From Ascidia mentula (taxonomy: Eukaryota; Chordata; Ascidiacea; Phlebobranchia; Ascidiidae): 64,000 nt of DNA. The number at the start of each line of letters is the position of its first letter. Within the stretch, counting starts at the first letter, position 1. The translations under genes and the position numbers were made by a program. Positions 11,468 to 22,400 of the stretch are shown one piece after another. The notes beneath the pieces are model-generated. The model was not told the DNA's origin. It saw nothing but the letters and a program-made list of their open reading frames with translations, and ran no database searches. The stretch spans positions 4,960,001 through 5,024,000 of the forward strand of contig OX387203.1 of assembly GCA_947561715.1 (NCBI GenBank), in the 5' to 3' direction.

Positions 11468-13669
11468 TTTCTTGTGGAAGTAATGCATACTTTTTTTATC
11501 TTTTTACCTACGAGATGCCTTCACCTTTTTATCTGTTTTGTATACCCTGGCCCATAAAGATTATCGGACATTGAAAACAAGTATGCTCAAATATGACAGA
11601 GATCTAGGAAACCACTAACAAAGCCCCAGTGACTATGGAGAAAACCCTTTTTCACATTATAGTGATTTTATAATGCGTATACTGTATGCACTGTGGTGTT
11701 TCATTGTGGTTCATTTTGCTATGAAATGGTATACCCTAAAATGTTTAATTTACCATGAGTTGACTCACGTCGGTCGTCTGCAGGTAATTTTAGCTCCAGA
11801 TGTATTGGATATTACACACACACACACACCTGTGTTGATACTTTCTACTATTCAGTTAAATTTGTTTACATTCAAATCTGTATATTATATTTCACATTTG
11901 CAAGGACAGTGAGGATTGATGTTGATCGAACTACCCACTTGTGTTTCCTCTGGCAAGAATTTTTATTGAGCTGCAATCCAGTGCGCAATAAAACAGGCAA
12001 TGCTTCTTTCTACAGTTTTTTCAATAAAATACAAACCGCAAATGTGTGTTGAATTTGGCAAAATACTTTTGCACAGGAATTTGCAACCTAATGGGCCAAC
12101 TGAACAACAACTTAAATATGGCGTCCCTTTTAATAGCATTAGCTTTGGGCAGGGTATTCCGTGGCTATCAAAAAATGTTGCAGAAAAGGTACTTGTTTGT
12201 AAAAACATTAGTAGGGTAATCCATCTTGTTCTAAATCCGTGTCAACTAGAAGCAATTTTACGGTTTTGTTAGTTTGCGGGTAACGTTCTTTCAGACCACG
12301 AAGTATGTTGACGTAAGCAGGATTTCCATCCGTACTTTTTAGGTTGCGCACGGTTACGCGATCCGTTTACGTACGTTAAAACGCAACCGCAAGCAATTGG
12401 TACGTTACCGGAGGGAATTGCGGTAATAAGCTGGTACCATATGTCTCTGTCAGAGGCACAAGAAGAAGTCTGATATCACCACATTGCAAATACATCCAAA
12501 AATTTGAAGACATGTGCAGGTAGGTGTTGTGACCAACATAAAATCAATGATTTTCCGCAAAATTAACTTAAGTTTTCTGCTGCTTAAGACAAACTATTGT
12601 GCTCAAATTTGCATGCTTATTCCATCTTTATATGATTAGCACCCATACATAACCGATGCATTACTGTGTTGTGACGCACAACTTGTCTCTATGACAGGAC
12701 AATTAATCATTATGACAGAGGGCATTTCCCACACAATAAACTTTTTTCCCAATGTAAATGTTGCCTTCAGGTTGTTTAAGTACGTTGTAAGTATATTGCA
12801 AATCTATATGTTCATCTTATAAACCCTCTAACCAGCACGTAATTAAAAAAAAATTAAACTTTATGCAGTCAGTTGTTACCGTTTACGACATTTCGAACTA
12901 TTACGCTTTCCCAATCTGATTTGGTCGCAGACTTCTTACCACAGTTTGTCAACTTTGTCCTACAGACAATCAAAATGAAGACATAGGCTATAATTACAGC
13001 TAACTTTCGTAATACTTTACTTCCTGTCTAGTTTCGGTGATGTCATGCAACCCGTTTCCCGCTTGGCATCACGAAATGCCAGCATGCCATATGTCACGTT
13101 TTATATTGCATGACTATTTTGCCAACTTTTACACCGAAATGGACGGGTACCGAAAATAAGTTTGTATTGGTAGAATAAAAATTCCTTGAAAAGGCTAAAC
13201 CCCAAACCGCCTTTGCTTTAATTTTGTTGTTTATATTTATTTTTTGACGCGTATATCACTGATACAAGTTTTTCTGTTGTTAAGTGTACAATTTTCGCCG
13301 CATCCTTATGATAAGAAGGATCCAACATTTTTCTTAGAATGGTATGGTCACTATATTCACTGTGACGCAATAATGGGGATTTTGGTCCCAAGAAAAGTAG
13401 ATAAAAGAATGCTCTAGACTAGACAAGCACACCAGTGACGAACAAATATCGCCTAATTTGCCATTTGTGGATCCGCCTCAACATGTGATTAGCAAGTAAA
13501 ACACCCATCAAGGTTGTAGAGAGACGGGCGGTTTTAATTACAGCTTAACATTTGTTGAAAAACACAATTTGCTGAATAAACCATCACTGCATATATTATG
13601 ACTGATAATAACAAACACTCCAAATAAAAACATAGTTTTCACGAAACAAAGTCAAAAAATTATAGGAAA
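11468..13669. other. Intergenic, no gene seen
   Basis: This lies between the converging DCP2 and the minus-strand receptor-like gene. It has a short CA repeat near 11815 and ORFs of up to 90 codons without recognisable features. No TIR-bordered element stood out. Confidence 0.5.
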
Positions 13670-14833
13670 CTAGGCATCCAAATCTAACTTTACATTCGAA
13701 TCACTGCGAGAGTATTTTTTGGAATGGTTGTGAAAAGCATTCATCAGCACGTAGGAAGTTACAGCAACAAGAACAAGAACCAAAACCACCATTCCGGCAA
13801 TAAAAAAGCTGTTGTCCGTGATGCCGTGTTGTGGTTTTTCGGATTGCGCGCTCAGTGCAATGGGTTTCACGTCTCTTGGTTTGACCACTTCCCAGCAACG
13901 ACTGGGAAACTGCGCATTGACCACAAAACGTAAAGGATATGAGCCAAAAATTTCAACTTTAAATTTTGCAATGGATAGATCGTACATAAGTGGGACTGAT
14001 ACAGTAAAATTGCTGTTTGACATTGGTAAGTCCGTTTTAAAATCAAATTCCTGACCTCCAGTAAGAACAACCAGGTCGTATGATGACAAGCCAATGCTAG
14101 CCTCAGTAATATTTTGTCTACCCATAAACAAAGCATTACCAGGTGCTCCAAAGCCTTTAGGAATATTGTAACTCAGATTAAAAGAGCGCTTGTCGCAAAT
14201 ATAATCGTTAATTTTTGCAACGAATTCAGCGCGTTCAACACACTTGTGTACGTTTTTCATTCGCTTGTCGCTGCAGTCTGGAATTTTTACGTCTATCTCC
14301 AGGACGTTTGATTCAGAACGCGGCGATATTGGGTATGGTGTGATCATAACTTGGTAAACATCGCCAGGCCCAATCAACTGGTCTGAGCCTAGGCCGTAGC
14401 AGGGGAAGTTGAAACCGTCGGGAGAAACGAGGCCGCCATTTTGTGATTCCCCAAGGCAAAAACTTTGGGTCAATTTCCACCGATAGTTGTCATAAACTTC
14501 AACTTGGTAAGCTTGAATGCGCTTTTCCGATCCGTCCCGACTCGGTTCCCAGGAAACGTTCAAAGCAACGTAATCGTGTCCGTTTCTCCGAAACAGATAC
14601 CAGCCCTCGCCTGTGGTCGACAAAGGTGAACTGGCTGAAGGTGATTCCCCGTAGTAGTTCACGCCTGGGCAGTCCCCGTCAATTGTTTTGCACGGCAGGT
14701 GTTGTCGCGTACCTGTTGCTGCGTCAGTGTTGTAGGCGATGCATTTCTCCTTGCACTGTTCATTTCCCAGAGCAAGACTTGCGTCACAAGCAACCAAAGT
14801 GATCAGCAGTAAAGTGCTCACGAAATTTAACAT
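13670..14833 (-). CDS. Type I membrane protein, possibly IL-17-receptor-like
   Basis: A single-exon ORF of 387 residues, taking the ATG at 14831-14833. It starts with a signal peptide (MLNFVSTLLLITLVA, likely cut before or near CDASLA). A cysteine-rich ectodomain of about 320 residues follows, with N-glycosylation sites (NVS, NLS, NIT, NFT). One hydrophobic segment (FFIAGMVVLVLVLVAVTSYV, about 343-364) precedes a tail of about 23 residues. The stretch LNVSWEPSRDGS then IQAYQVEVYD resembles a fibronectin-III-type strand pair and recalls the first ectodomain of IL-17 receptors, but no SEFIR signalling domain is present. A decoy or accessory receptor would fit; this is inference. TTTTGCAG ends 9 bases before the ATG, a candidate trans-splice acceptor. 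Confidence 0.8.
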   Translation of the reverse strand: MLNFVSTLLLITLVACDASLALGNEQCKEKCIAYNTDAATGTRQHLPCKTIDGDCPGVNYYGESPSASSPLSTTGEGWYLFRRNGHDYVALNVSWEPSRDGSEKRIQAYQVEVYDNYRWKLTQSFCLGESQNGGLVSPDGFNFPCYGLGSDQLIGPGDVYQVMITPYPISPRSESNVLEIDVKIPDCSDKRMKNVHKCVERAEFVAKINDYICDKRSFNLSYNIPKGFGAPGNALFMGRQNITEASIGLSSYDLVVLTGGQEFDFKTDLPMSNSNFTVSVPLMYDLSIAKFKVEIFGSYPLRFVVNAQFPSRCWEVVKPRDVKPIALSAQSEKPQHGITDNSFFIAGMVVLVLVLVAVTSYVLMNAFHNHSKKYSRSDSNVKLDLDA

Positions 14834-16242
14834 GTTCGAAAACTGCAAAACCTATTGGACCAACTATTGAACATAGAAAATATTCGATTAGAAAACATGC
14901 GCTAAGGTGACGAGTCGTGGCTGTTCTTAAAAAAACAACATACCACCTGTATATTCTGAGGTACTACTGTGATATTGACGAAAGTCTATTGCTTTAACAC
15001 AAGCGAAAATACATTTACACTATTGACAAATTCCGCCGAAAAAAAGAGTTTTTCGAATTTAAATGTAACCCTTTTACATAAAACATCAATATGCATTTTC
15101 TATAATTTACGTCTTTAAAAACCAAATAGGGCAGTACAAAATTATGTTCGTTTAAAAAACCGCCCGAAAACCTCATATTACTAATTATCCTATATCCCAC
15201 ACCAAGTAAAAAAAAACACTAAATCTTCAACACTTCACAACAAGCTACATAAATTTCTGTGCCATGTCTAGTGACTCCTTGGTGTCTGCTTGCAGTAGTT
15301 CATGTGCATTCACGTTTTTATATCCCTTTCAGAGCGAAACCGAAACCCATTAAAATGTGCACACAAGGCGATACTCGACTACGGAATACGTTCCATCTCA
15401 GAACCCCACTCGGTCACGTTTGGTTCCGCATATTTATCCCGAAGGGGGTCAACCGAGTTCAAAACAACATGTTTTTATTCTCAGTTTCTTTTCACGTTTT
15501 CCTCCTGATCGAAACTTTAGATTGATCTACATTTGATCGTGTTTGCTGATTTTTTTTCCAACCAAATGTTTGACACGTCGAAAACGAGCAATATATGCAA
15601 AAGTATAGTAGTTTTCGTATTAAACTGCATGTCACATATTTATACGTTTTGCACAACAACCTCTGTATTAAAAGAATGCCAGATACAAAGGCAAGTGCAA
15701 GGCAAGTTACGTGACCTAAAACACTTTTCTGTCTTGTTGGAATGAGAGATAATGTCCCTTCTGACCCACTACGAAACAGCGGTCATATTGCCGAAACAAA
15801 TCAAGGCATTTTTCAGCCAATGAATTTTGTTGTTTCGTGGGCGTTTCTGAGGCGAAAAATTTGACTACAAATATGGTCACAGATCAGTAACCGTCGGGTA
15901 CGCCTACATCGAAACTATATGTTCGGGTGATTTTTCGAAAAGCCGACACGCGCGATTTCAAAGTGCTTTCACAGCATAAATACATAGTTGTCCTTGCTCA
16001 GCGCTTTTCAATGTATGGCGCAACACCGTGTTGTTCAGTTCCACGTTTTCGGCATCATGCTACTTCGCTTTACACGTAAGCATCCTGTCACATGTTACGA
16101 TGTGGTTTAAAGGTTATTGCATTTAAAATTAGGTGATGGTTTAGCACATTCGTTGACCATGGCTATCATCTAGTCAATACCAATACTGAGAGTAAAGAGA
16201 TTACTGGCCCATATTGCAAAAAATATTGACATGTTCTATTTA

Positions 16243-16281
16243 TTTGAAAGACGTTTCGGCGAAAACTTCATCAGTTTAAAA
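16243..16281 (-). ncRNA. Hammerhead-like motif, minimal stem III (Penelope-type)
   Basis: On the minus strand CTGATGA (16268-16274) is followed by a 10-base stem II region, GAAA (16254-16257), the short ACGT and the cleavage base C at 16250. The flanks TTTTAAA and TTTCAAA pair at 6 of 7 positions as stem I. Stem II is weak (one G-C and one G-T pair). The one- or two-pair stem III is like that of hammerheads in Penelope-like elements, which may work as dimers. Probably a degraded copy. Confidence 0.4.
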
Positions 16282-17810
16282 ATAGCTGTGCTGTATGGTC
16301 TAGCTCCAGTGTCACACAGAGCTGACCTGACTGACCTTTTATATATACAACGGATATAGATAAGTCCATAAAAAATACAGACAAAAGATAAATAGATAAA
16401 AACACACAATTTAAAATATAGTCGAAAGGCATTTGTTGCGAAACGCATTTGTATTAAGCGGAATATGTTTGGCCAGACATGCTAAAGTTTGTCAATCAAA
16501 TCCCATCCTGCGAGTATTCTTGCAATTTCTAGTTTATAATTCAACAAAATACGAATACAAATCTTTTTAATCGGTCGGACAATACGTGATGTAATTCAAC
16601 AAATATGTGGTATGAGACAATTTGGATATCCACGGCGAATTTCAAACTTAGTGGGTGGTTATTGGCGGGTGACGCAATAAAAGGAAATCGTCGACTCAAG
16701 GCCCATGGTTTGCTGCTGTTTACAATTTGGAGAGTTTTAAATGTTACCAGTACTCGTTTGGATTCCTATATCCATTTCTTCAAGAAATGTAGTGTCTGTC
16801 ACAAGGAATTGATCCTTCGACCGTTTTCATCAGCACTTTTCTGGTATTGTTTTAACTGCGAAATACAGCTAAAGTGCAAACAAGTCCTGTCCAATAAGGA
16901 AAGTATGTTTCCCCAAAACGTTGCCATAAAAAAGACTTGCGTGATGCAAAGTTGCTCAATTGTTAATTGTGGGACACAATCAGACACAAAGGGCAAATGT
17001 CCTGTGGCGCATCATCAAATGAACACGTTTTTCGCATTCGCTGCGCAGGAAATTAACCCATAAAAATCGGCTAGTTTCATACGAAAAAAATTACTGTAGC
17101 ATCCAAAAGCGCGTTTTAGTTCCAAACTGTCAGACCTGTTTGAGTAATTGGCAAAGCCACACTGAAACATCGAAACTGACTGCAATATTGCTGTTTTTTT
17201 CGCAAGAGCAACCACGCATTGCAGAAGTACTGTCAAATCGACAGTGCGGAGTGGTCGTTGCTCCAACGCTTTACTTGCAACAGCGATTGCATAGTCGTGT
17301 CAAGTGTTTTAAATTCCACCCATAACGCACAGTAACTATTCAATCCCATTGTGAAATAAGCAAACGAAACTATCCCTCGATTTCATGACAACTTTATTTA
17401 TGAGACGCATTGAAACTTGCCATGATTGTTGACCTAAATTTCGACGCAAACTAAGCGATGGAAAGAATAGGTTCCAAGCCTATTCGGTTAAGGAAGTTGC
17501 AGTTTTGTTTTTGATTTCTTGTTTCAATTCTATTTTCCATTTCCCTAATCCATACTGACCCGAGTATCATAGAGTGCAATATATCATTATTTTGAGCAGT
17601 TAGTAGGTCACTGGAATTATTCTTTAGTTTCCACTTGAAACGTGTAGCGAAAGTGCATAAGTTTTGTAACCTTAAGTTTGAAGCAAAGGACACACAAGGC
17701 TCTAAGAATAGCGTATAAACCCTTAAATATCTTGCATGGTGTCACTCTTCTTGTTATATCTTGCATGGTGTTACCTCTCCTTTTGTTAAAGTTGAATTTA
17801 ACACAGTTTA

Positions 17811-17927
17811 CCTGTGTTTAGAAACATTGTTTGTTAAATATGGTACACAATGCATGCAATGCCCGCGTCGGGCATTGTTAGGTAGTATTGTGACGCAGTG
17901 GTCTCAAACAAGGTTTCTAAATACAGG
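17811..17927. repeat. Palindromic MITE-like element with nested hairpin
   Basis: Outer arms 17811-17833 (CCTGTGTTTAGAAACATTG..) and 17905-17927 are inverted copies with two mismatches over 23 bases. In the middle CAATGCCCG-CGT-CGGGCATTG (17857-17877) forms a perfect 9-bp hairpin. The right part reads CAGTGGTCTCAAACAAGG, which recalls hAT ends. A foldback transposon relic is the simplest reading. Confidence 0.55.
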
Positions 17928-19456
17928 CGCAATGGTTCCGGTGCGTCGATATAAGGACGTCGGTTACCAAATTTAACTAGGAAAAATGTAACCAAACAAA
18001 AGTTCGATTCAGTCTTCTGACGTAAAATAGACGTAGAAGTGGTGGGTATGAAATACTTCAGCATCCGGGTTTCTCACTAGCAGCATGTCATAGTAACCGC
18101 GGAAATACAGTGCTTGAAGTGAAACATAGGCCTGCGTACAATTGAACAAACGGTTCGCGTAGGTCATATAAATCCCAAGAACCGGTTTGAACCGCCTGAA
18201 TCTCACCGCTAAGACGTATACCTATAGGTACAAACTGAACTAATGTAAGAGATTTATAATTGGTCACAAGGGCTTTGCATCTTTCCAAGTCCGTCGCACG
18301 CGAATAAGTTTGTGAACCAATGATGTGAAAGTAAGTTAACATGTTTTGGCATTTGGTGTGCAGACAATTAACTCATGAAACAGAGTAATTGCATTTGTCA
18401 CGCTATATGTCGGGTAGTAACGCACAAGCTGGGCAGACAACGCAATTTGACCAATTGCGGGAAAACTGTTAAATGAACAAATAACCTTCGCGTAATAGAC
18501 AAATTAAATGCTATTGAATGTGGCGTACATGCAAATTAAACTCGTGGGCTATTTATGAAGTCTCAGGATCGTAAGATGTTTTTGTCAAGAGTGGTTTATT
18601 TTATTTAGTTTAAATTTACAAATACACGTCATCCACTTCCATTGTAATAGTTTCATGTTGTCTCACCATCACCTTATATGGGCTGGCTTGTGACGTAATG
18701 ATCACTCATAGGTCAACAAGGAAACCGTTTGTGGCTTCGCATGCGTATTAGGAATATTTATTTTCACTTTTTGTTTCAATTACGTTTTTCATTTCTGTTG
18801 AGAAGGCAGCCTTGCTGCAAACCAATGACCCCACTATAGTTTCGAAAAGTAGGTCATCAGAAATATTTCGGTTGCTCTTTGTCCCGTCAAACGAAAGGAC
18901 AAACTTCTTGCGACATCATTGGCCTTTCCAAACCTCGTTGGGAGAATTGCAGCGGGCATTGATCGCTTTCAATTGTAATTGCACAATTGTTCATATATAT
19001 ATATATTCCATTGATCGCATTACTGCTACAAACATCCCTCCTGTACGGCAGTCAACACATTTGGCAGTACAGTATCCAGAAACCACGTGATGTACCACAA
19101 ACCGCAGGCACGTAACATTTCCAGTTCAGTCTATCACATATTCAATACGATTTAATCTTATCGTTGAAAAAAAAACACTACTATTATTTCTGAAACTCAA
19201 CAAGCTATTTGTCGGCTTGGGGTATACATGTCAAGAGCCAGATGCGATTGAATCGGATTTAAACTGTTTGCTAGTGAATCCAGTGGAGTTACAATGAGAA
19301 GCAGACAGTCCTCCCTAGTTTGGACTCGTGCGTCTGCGCCATCGAAGCATTGCTGGTATAAACCGAATACCTGCAGAATCACTTCCTCGCAGCAAGCGTT
19401 GCGCATGTCGGCAAAACATGAAGGTTGTAGACAAGGCCGAGAACATTGTATTTACG

Positions 19457-22400
19457 TCACTTCGCAGTAGAAGCAGTTTTCGCCAAGCTTATTAAATATA
19501 CGTTTAACGCGAAAACAGTATCTAGAACTTGCGTCTGGGCAGTGTGTAACTTGTTGCTACAATGTTCGTATTTTGCCAACTGACTCCGCTCGTTAGCTGT
19601 TATCATTTCATCGATTTCCTCCAATTGCGCAGCATCGCCATCTTGAAGGCTCTCCTGCGGGGAATCGTTCGTCAAAATCCCGCAAAAAAATATGCAGAGG
19701 GGACAATAGCGCCACCAGTGTATAACTTAGATTACCGAATTATAAGCAAATAACTGCCGGACGCACCTTTATTGCGTTAACCCGTGCTTGTTTTTCCAAC
19801 AGACGCTTGTTTGAAGTCGTACAATGTTTCTGGCGGTTCATCAAGTTGCTTAACGTCTAGTATACAGTAGTACTCATATACATGAGCGTGAAATTATGAC
19901 CCCTATGTGGCAAGTGTCAATAATTGTACACAATTCCATGACTTTAGCAATGTGATGTAAATTATATAGACTAGATTTTTTCATTCTCGCCATTACGCTG
20001 ACCAGTTTAATTTCTCAAAATACGGTGGTCCATTGTAGATTCAAAAGACGCAATATCACAAACGTTGTAAATGCAATTCACCTTATAAGAGCGCGTAAGC
20101 AACATCCGGGACACTCGATACAGGTCAACGGCGAACAAGTAAAACGTCCGTGAAGGCGCGTGATCGGGAGTACGTGGAATTTCTTGCATAACCAACATGT
20201 TTTCCGCCAAAAGCTGCAAATAGACTTTTGTTCGCGAACCCCACAGTTTTTTTTCAATGGGTCCCTGTGGGGTCCGTGAATGTGCAAGCGCAGCATTTTA
20301 AGTTTATTCTGTGCTTTTTGCGTCTCCCTGATTTTTTGGAAATTTAGGATTTTGATATTTCTGTGAAGCCTGTGAACCTTATGATCAGAATACAAGAGAT
20401 CGCCAAACATAAAGGGCCTGCGCGGCAGGGCGATCCTGCCTTGCTATACGAAACCATGGTATTACTACTGCGTTATCTCAAAAGGATTTGCCATTCTAGT
20501 GTTGGCAAATGTTTCGTTGTATGTTTGACCAGCTAAAGAATGTAGAATTTATCAACACAAGATTTTGGAGGGTATTTGTTACGTTGACAGCTTTCAATTT
20601 TTACTTTTTTTTTTTTTTACTAAGTTTTTACTTACACTGTACATGTAGCCCTTTGCTTCCTTGCCAGGAATCATGACAAACTCCTCGACCTGTTTCTGCT
20701 CCAGATGTTTTTTCATCAAAAGGAGGCGGAAGATGCGACAACATTTGCTTCCAAACCTTCAACAATTTAACACGATTAAATTTAAGCAAAACAACACAAA
20801 CAAGTTGGTTTACAATCATTTTTCTGCTTTGGCACACAGCGAGAGACTTAAGAAACAGCACGGTTTCTTTCTAGAAACTCAGGTGCGAACTACACTATTT
20901 ATTACCTAATATATAAACGAAACAACAAATTATTATTGGATTTTCACATACTTAAAAACAAAATACACTTTTTCCTGCAAGTCAGTATAGCGCTAAAGTT
21001 TTTTTTTTATATTTCAGACATTTTGGCGTTGTAACTTGGACCCCTTGTACGCATATTTATACCGTTCTTGGACGTAAGACAAAACATGGGATGTCGCCAA
21101 GGCTTTGGCACAATTTTTCAAGTTGATGACGTAACTTCCGCCTGCTCCCGAATCGTCATAGAGTTCAACCATGCGTTGATCGTCATGCATCACTAACCGC
21201 AGGTGTTGTTCTACGTGCTGAGAATACAAAAAATTGTTTTATAATTCGCGGCAGGTAACAACCTAATAACTTAATAATGTATCATAACTACAACTAATAC
21301 ACATTTTTAGCAGTTAGGTTTTGAACTGAGTTAAAGCAAAGTGAAATGTCCCAGGAAAAATTAGCACTGGAAAAAGGTTTGGATGTAAACAAAACGGATC
21401 CAGGAAAATGTAGTTTACAAAAGGACATCATTGTATTGTCCACAGTTCACACGATTTATAGTAATGACGACGCTGCTAAAAAGATACGTTTACGGATAAA
21501 AAAAACACAATTTTCACGTCCAAAACCGAGTAGTTTTGTGCTACGTACCAACGACAAGCCAGCGCCGGACCAACTTCTTACAGTTTTAAAATGTTTATAT
21601 AGAGAGAGCATGGTGGTAACTTTGATATGTCTTGAAATCGTAGCACAAAAAGCAAAACGTGATTACTAGGACTTACCTAGATTATAGCACAATCATTCAA
21701 TCTACTACGTCAGTCCTAGGAATTACTTTTAACAGTTCGCAACTGCTATGTTCACTGCGTTGAATACAAACTCACTTGAACAGGTATTTTGCAGTTTCCC
21801 GGTAGATTTCGGACGATCTCTGATGGTGACGTAGGTTGGGTCTTTGTTGCAGGAGCAGCGGTGGTGATTTCCCCAATGCGCAACATCGCTCGAATTGCTT
21901 CACCACAGTTGGCACCGAATTTTGTACCGATGGCGGTAACTATGCTTTGGTCGCGAAAAAAATGCTCGAAGCGGTCGAAATTAACCGCCCAGTATATTCC
22001 CTCGTCCTCGGCTGTTGCAGTTGATGATGCCTTAGATTGAAAATATGCTTTAATACTGCTATCACACATATACATACACAAAACAATGAACAAATAGTTG
22101 TCTGAGTGTGGAAAGGGTCCAAGACGAACTGTATGGGTCACAACGAGTTACCCAATGTCACACAAACACAACATTTAACTGTACTGTTTAACAAACAATG
22201 CATCCCTATTACAAAAACCGCAATGAACCAGACATGGAAAAATTGCAGTCCTCATGCAAAATCTGGCTTGTTGGATCTTTCAGTTAGAGTAATTTTTTTT
22301 ATCATTTATTCGTAAATAGGTTGGTTAGTTTATAAACTGAAGGTTAAACACCTCTTTTTACCTTATTGCTTACATGGCCCATTGGCCCGCCTGACAAATT

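Larger units (their letters stand above)
14834..19456. other. Long intergenic stretch with small repeats
   Basis: This lies upstream of the receptor-like gene and downstream of POLR3C. It contains a hammerhead-like motif (16243-16281) and a palindromic element (17811-17927), listed separately. It also has a 29-bp imperfect tandem duplication near 17727-17780, with ATATCTTGCATGGTGT present twice. ORFs at 16605-17063 and elsewhere show no family features, and I call no gene here. Confidence 0.45.

Noticed and set aside
11813..11830. CA microsatellite
   Set aside because: Too short and ordinary to report as a separate feature.
12000..12272. 90-codon ORF
   Set aside because: No family features, no splice or regulatory context, and an equally long antisense ORF.
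13724..14802. Plus-strand ORFs of 65-119 codons
   Set aside because: They lie antisense to the well-supported receptor-like gene and are shadows of its codon use.
16605..17063. 152-codon ORF with CxxC pairs
   Set aside because: No recognisable domain, no upstream or downstream gene structure; the cysteine spacing does not match a known finger.
18840..18875. Minus-strand CTGATGA then GAAA as another hammerhead
   Set aside because: The bases between the cores cannot pair as stem II and no stem I or III is present.
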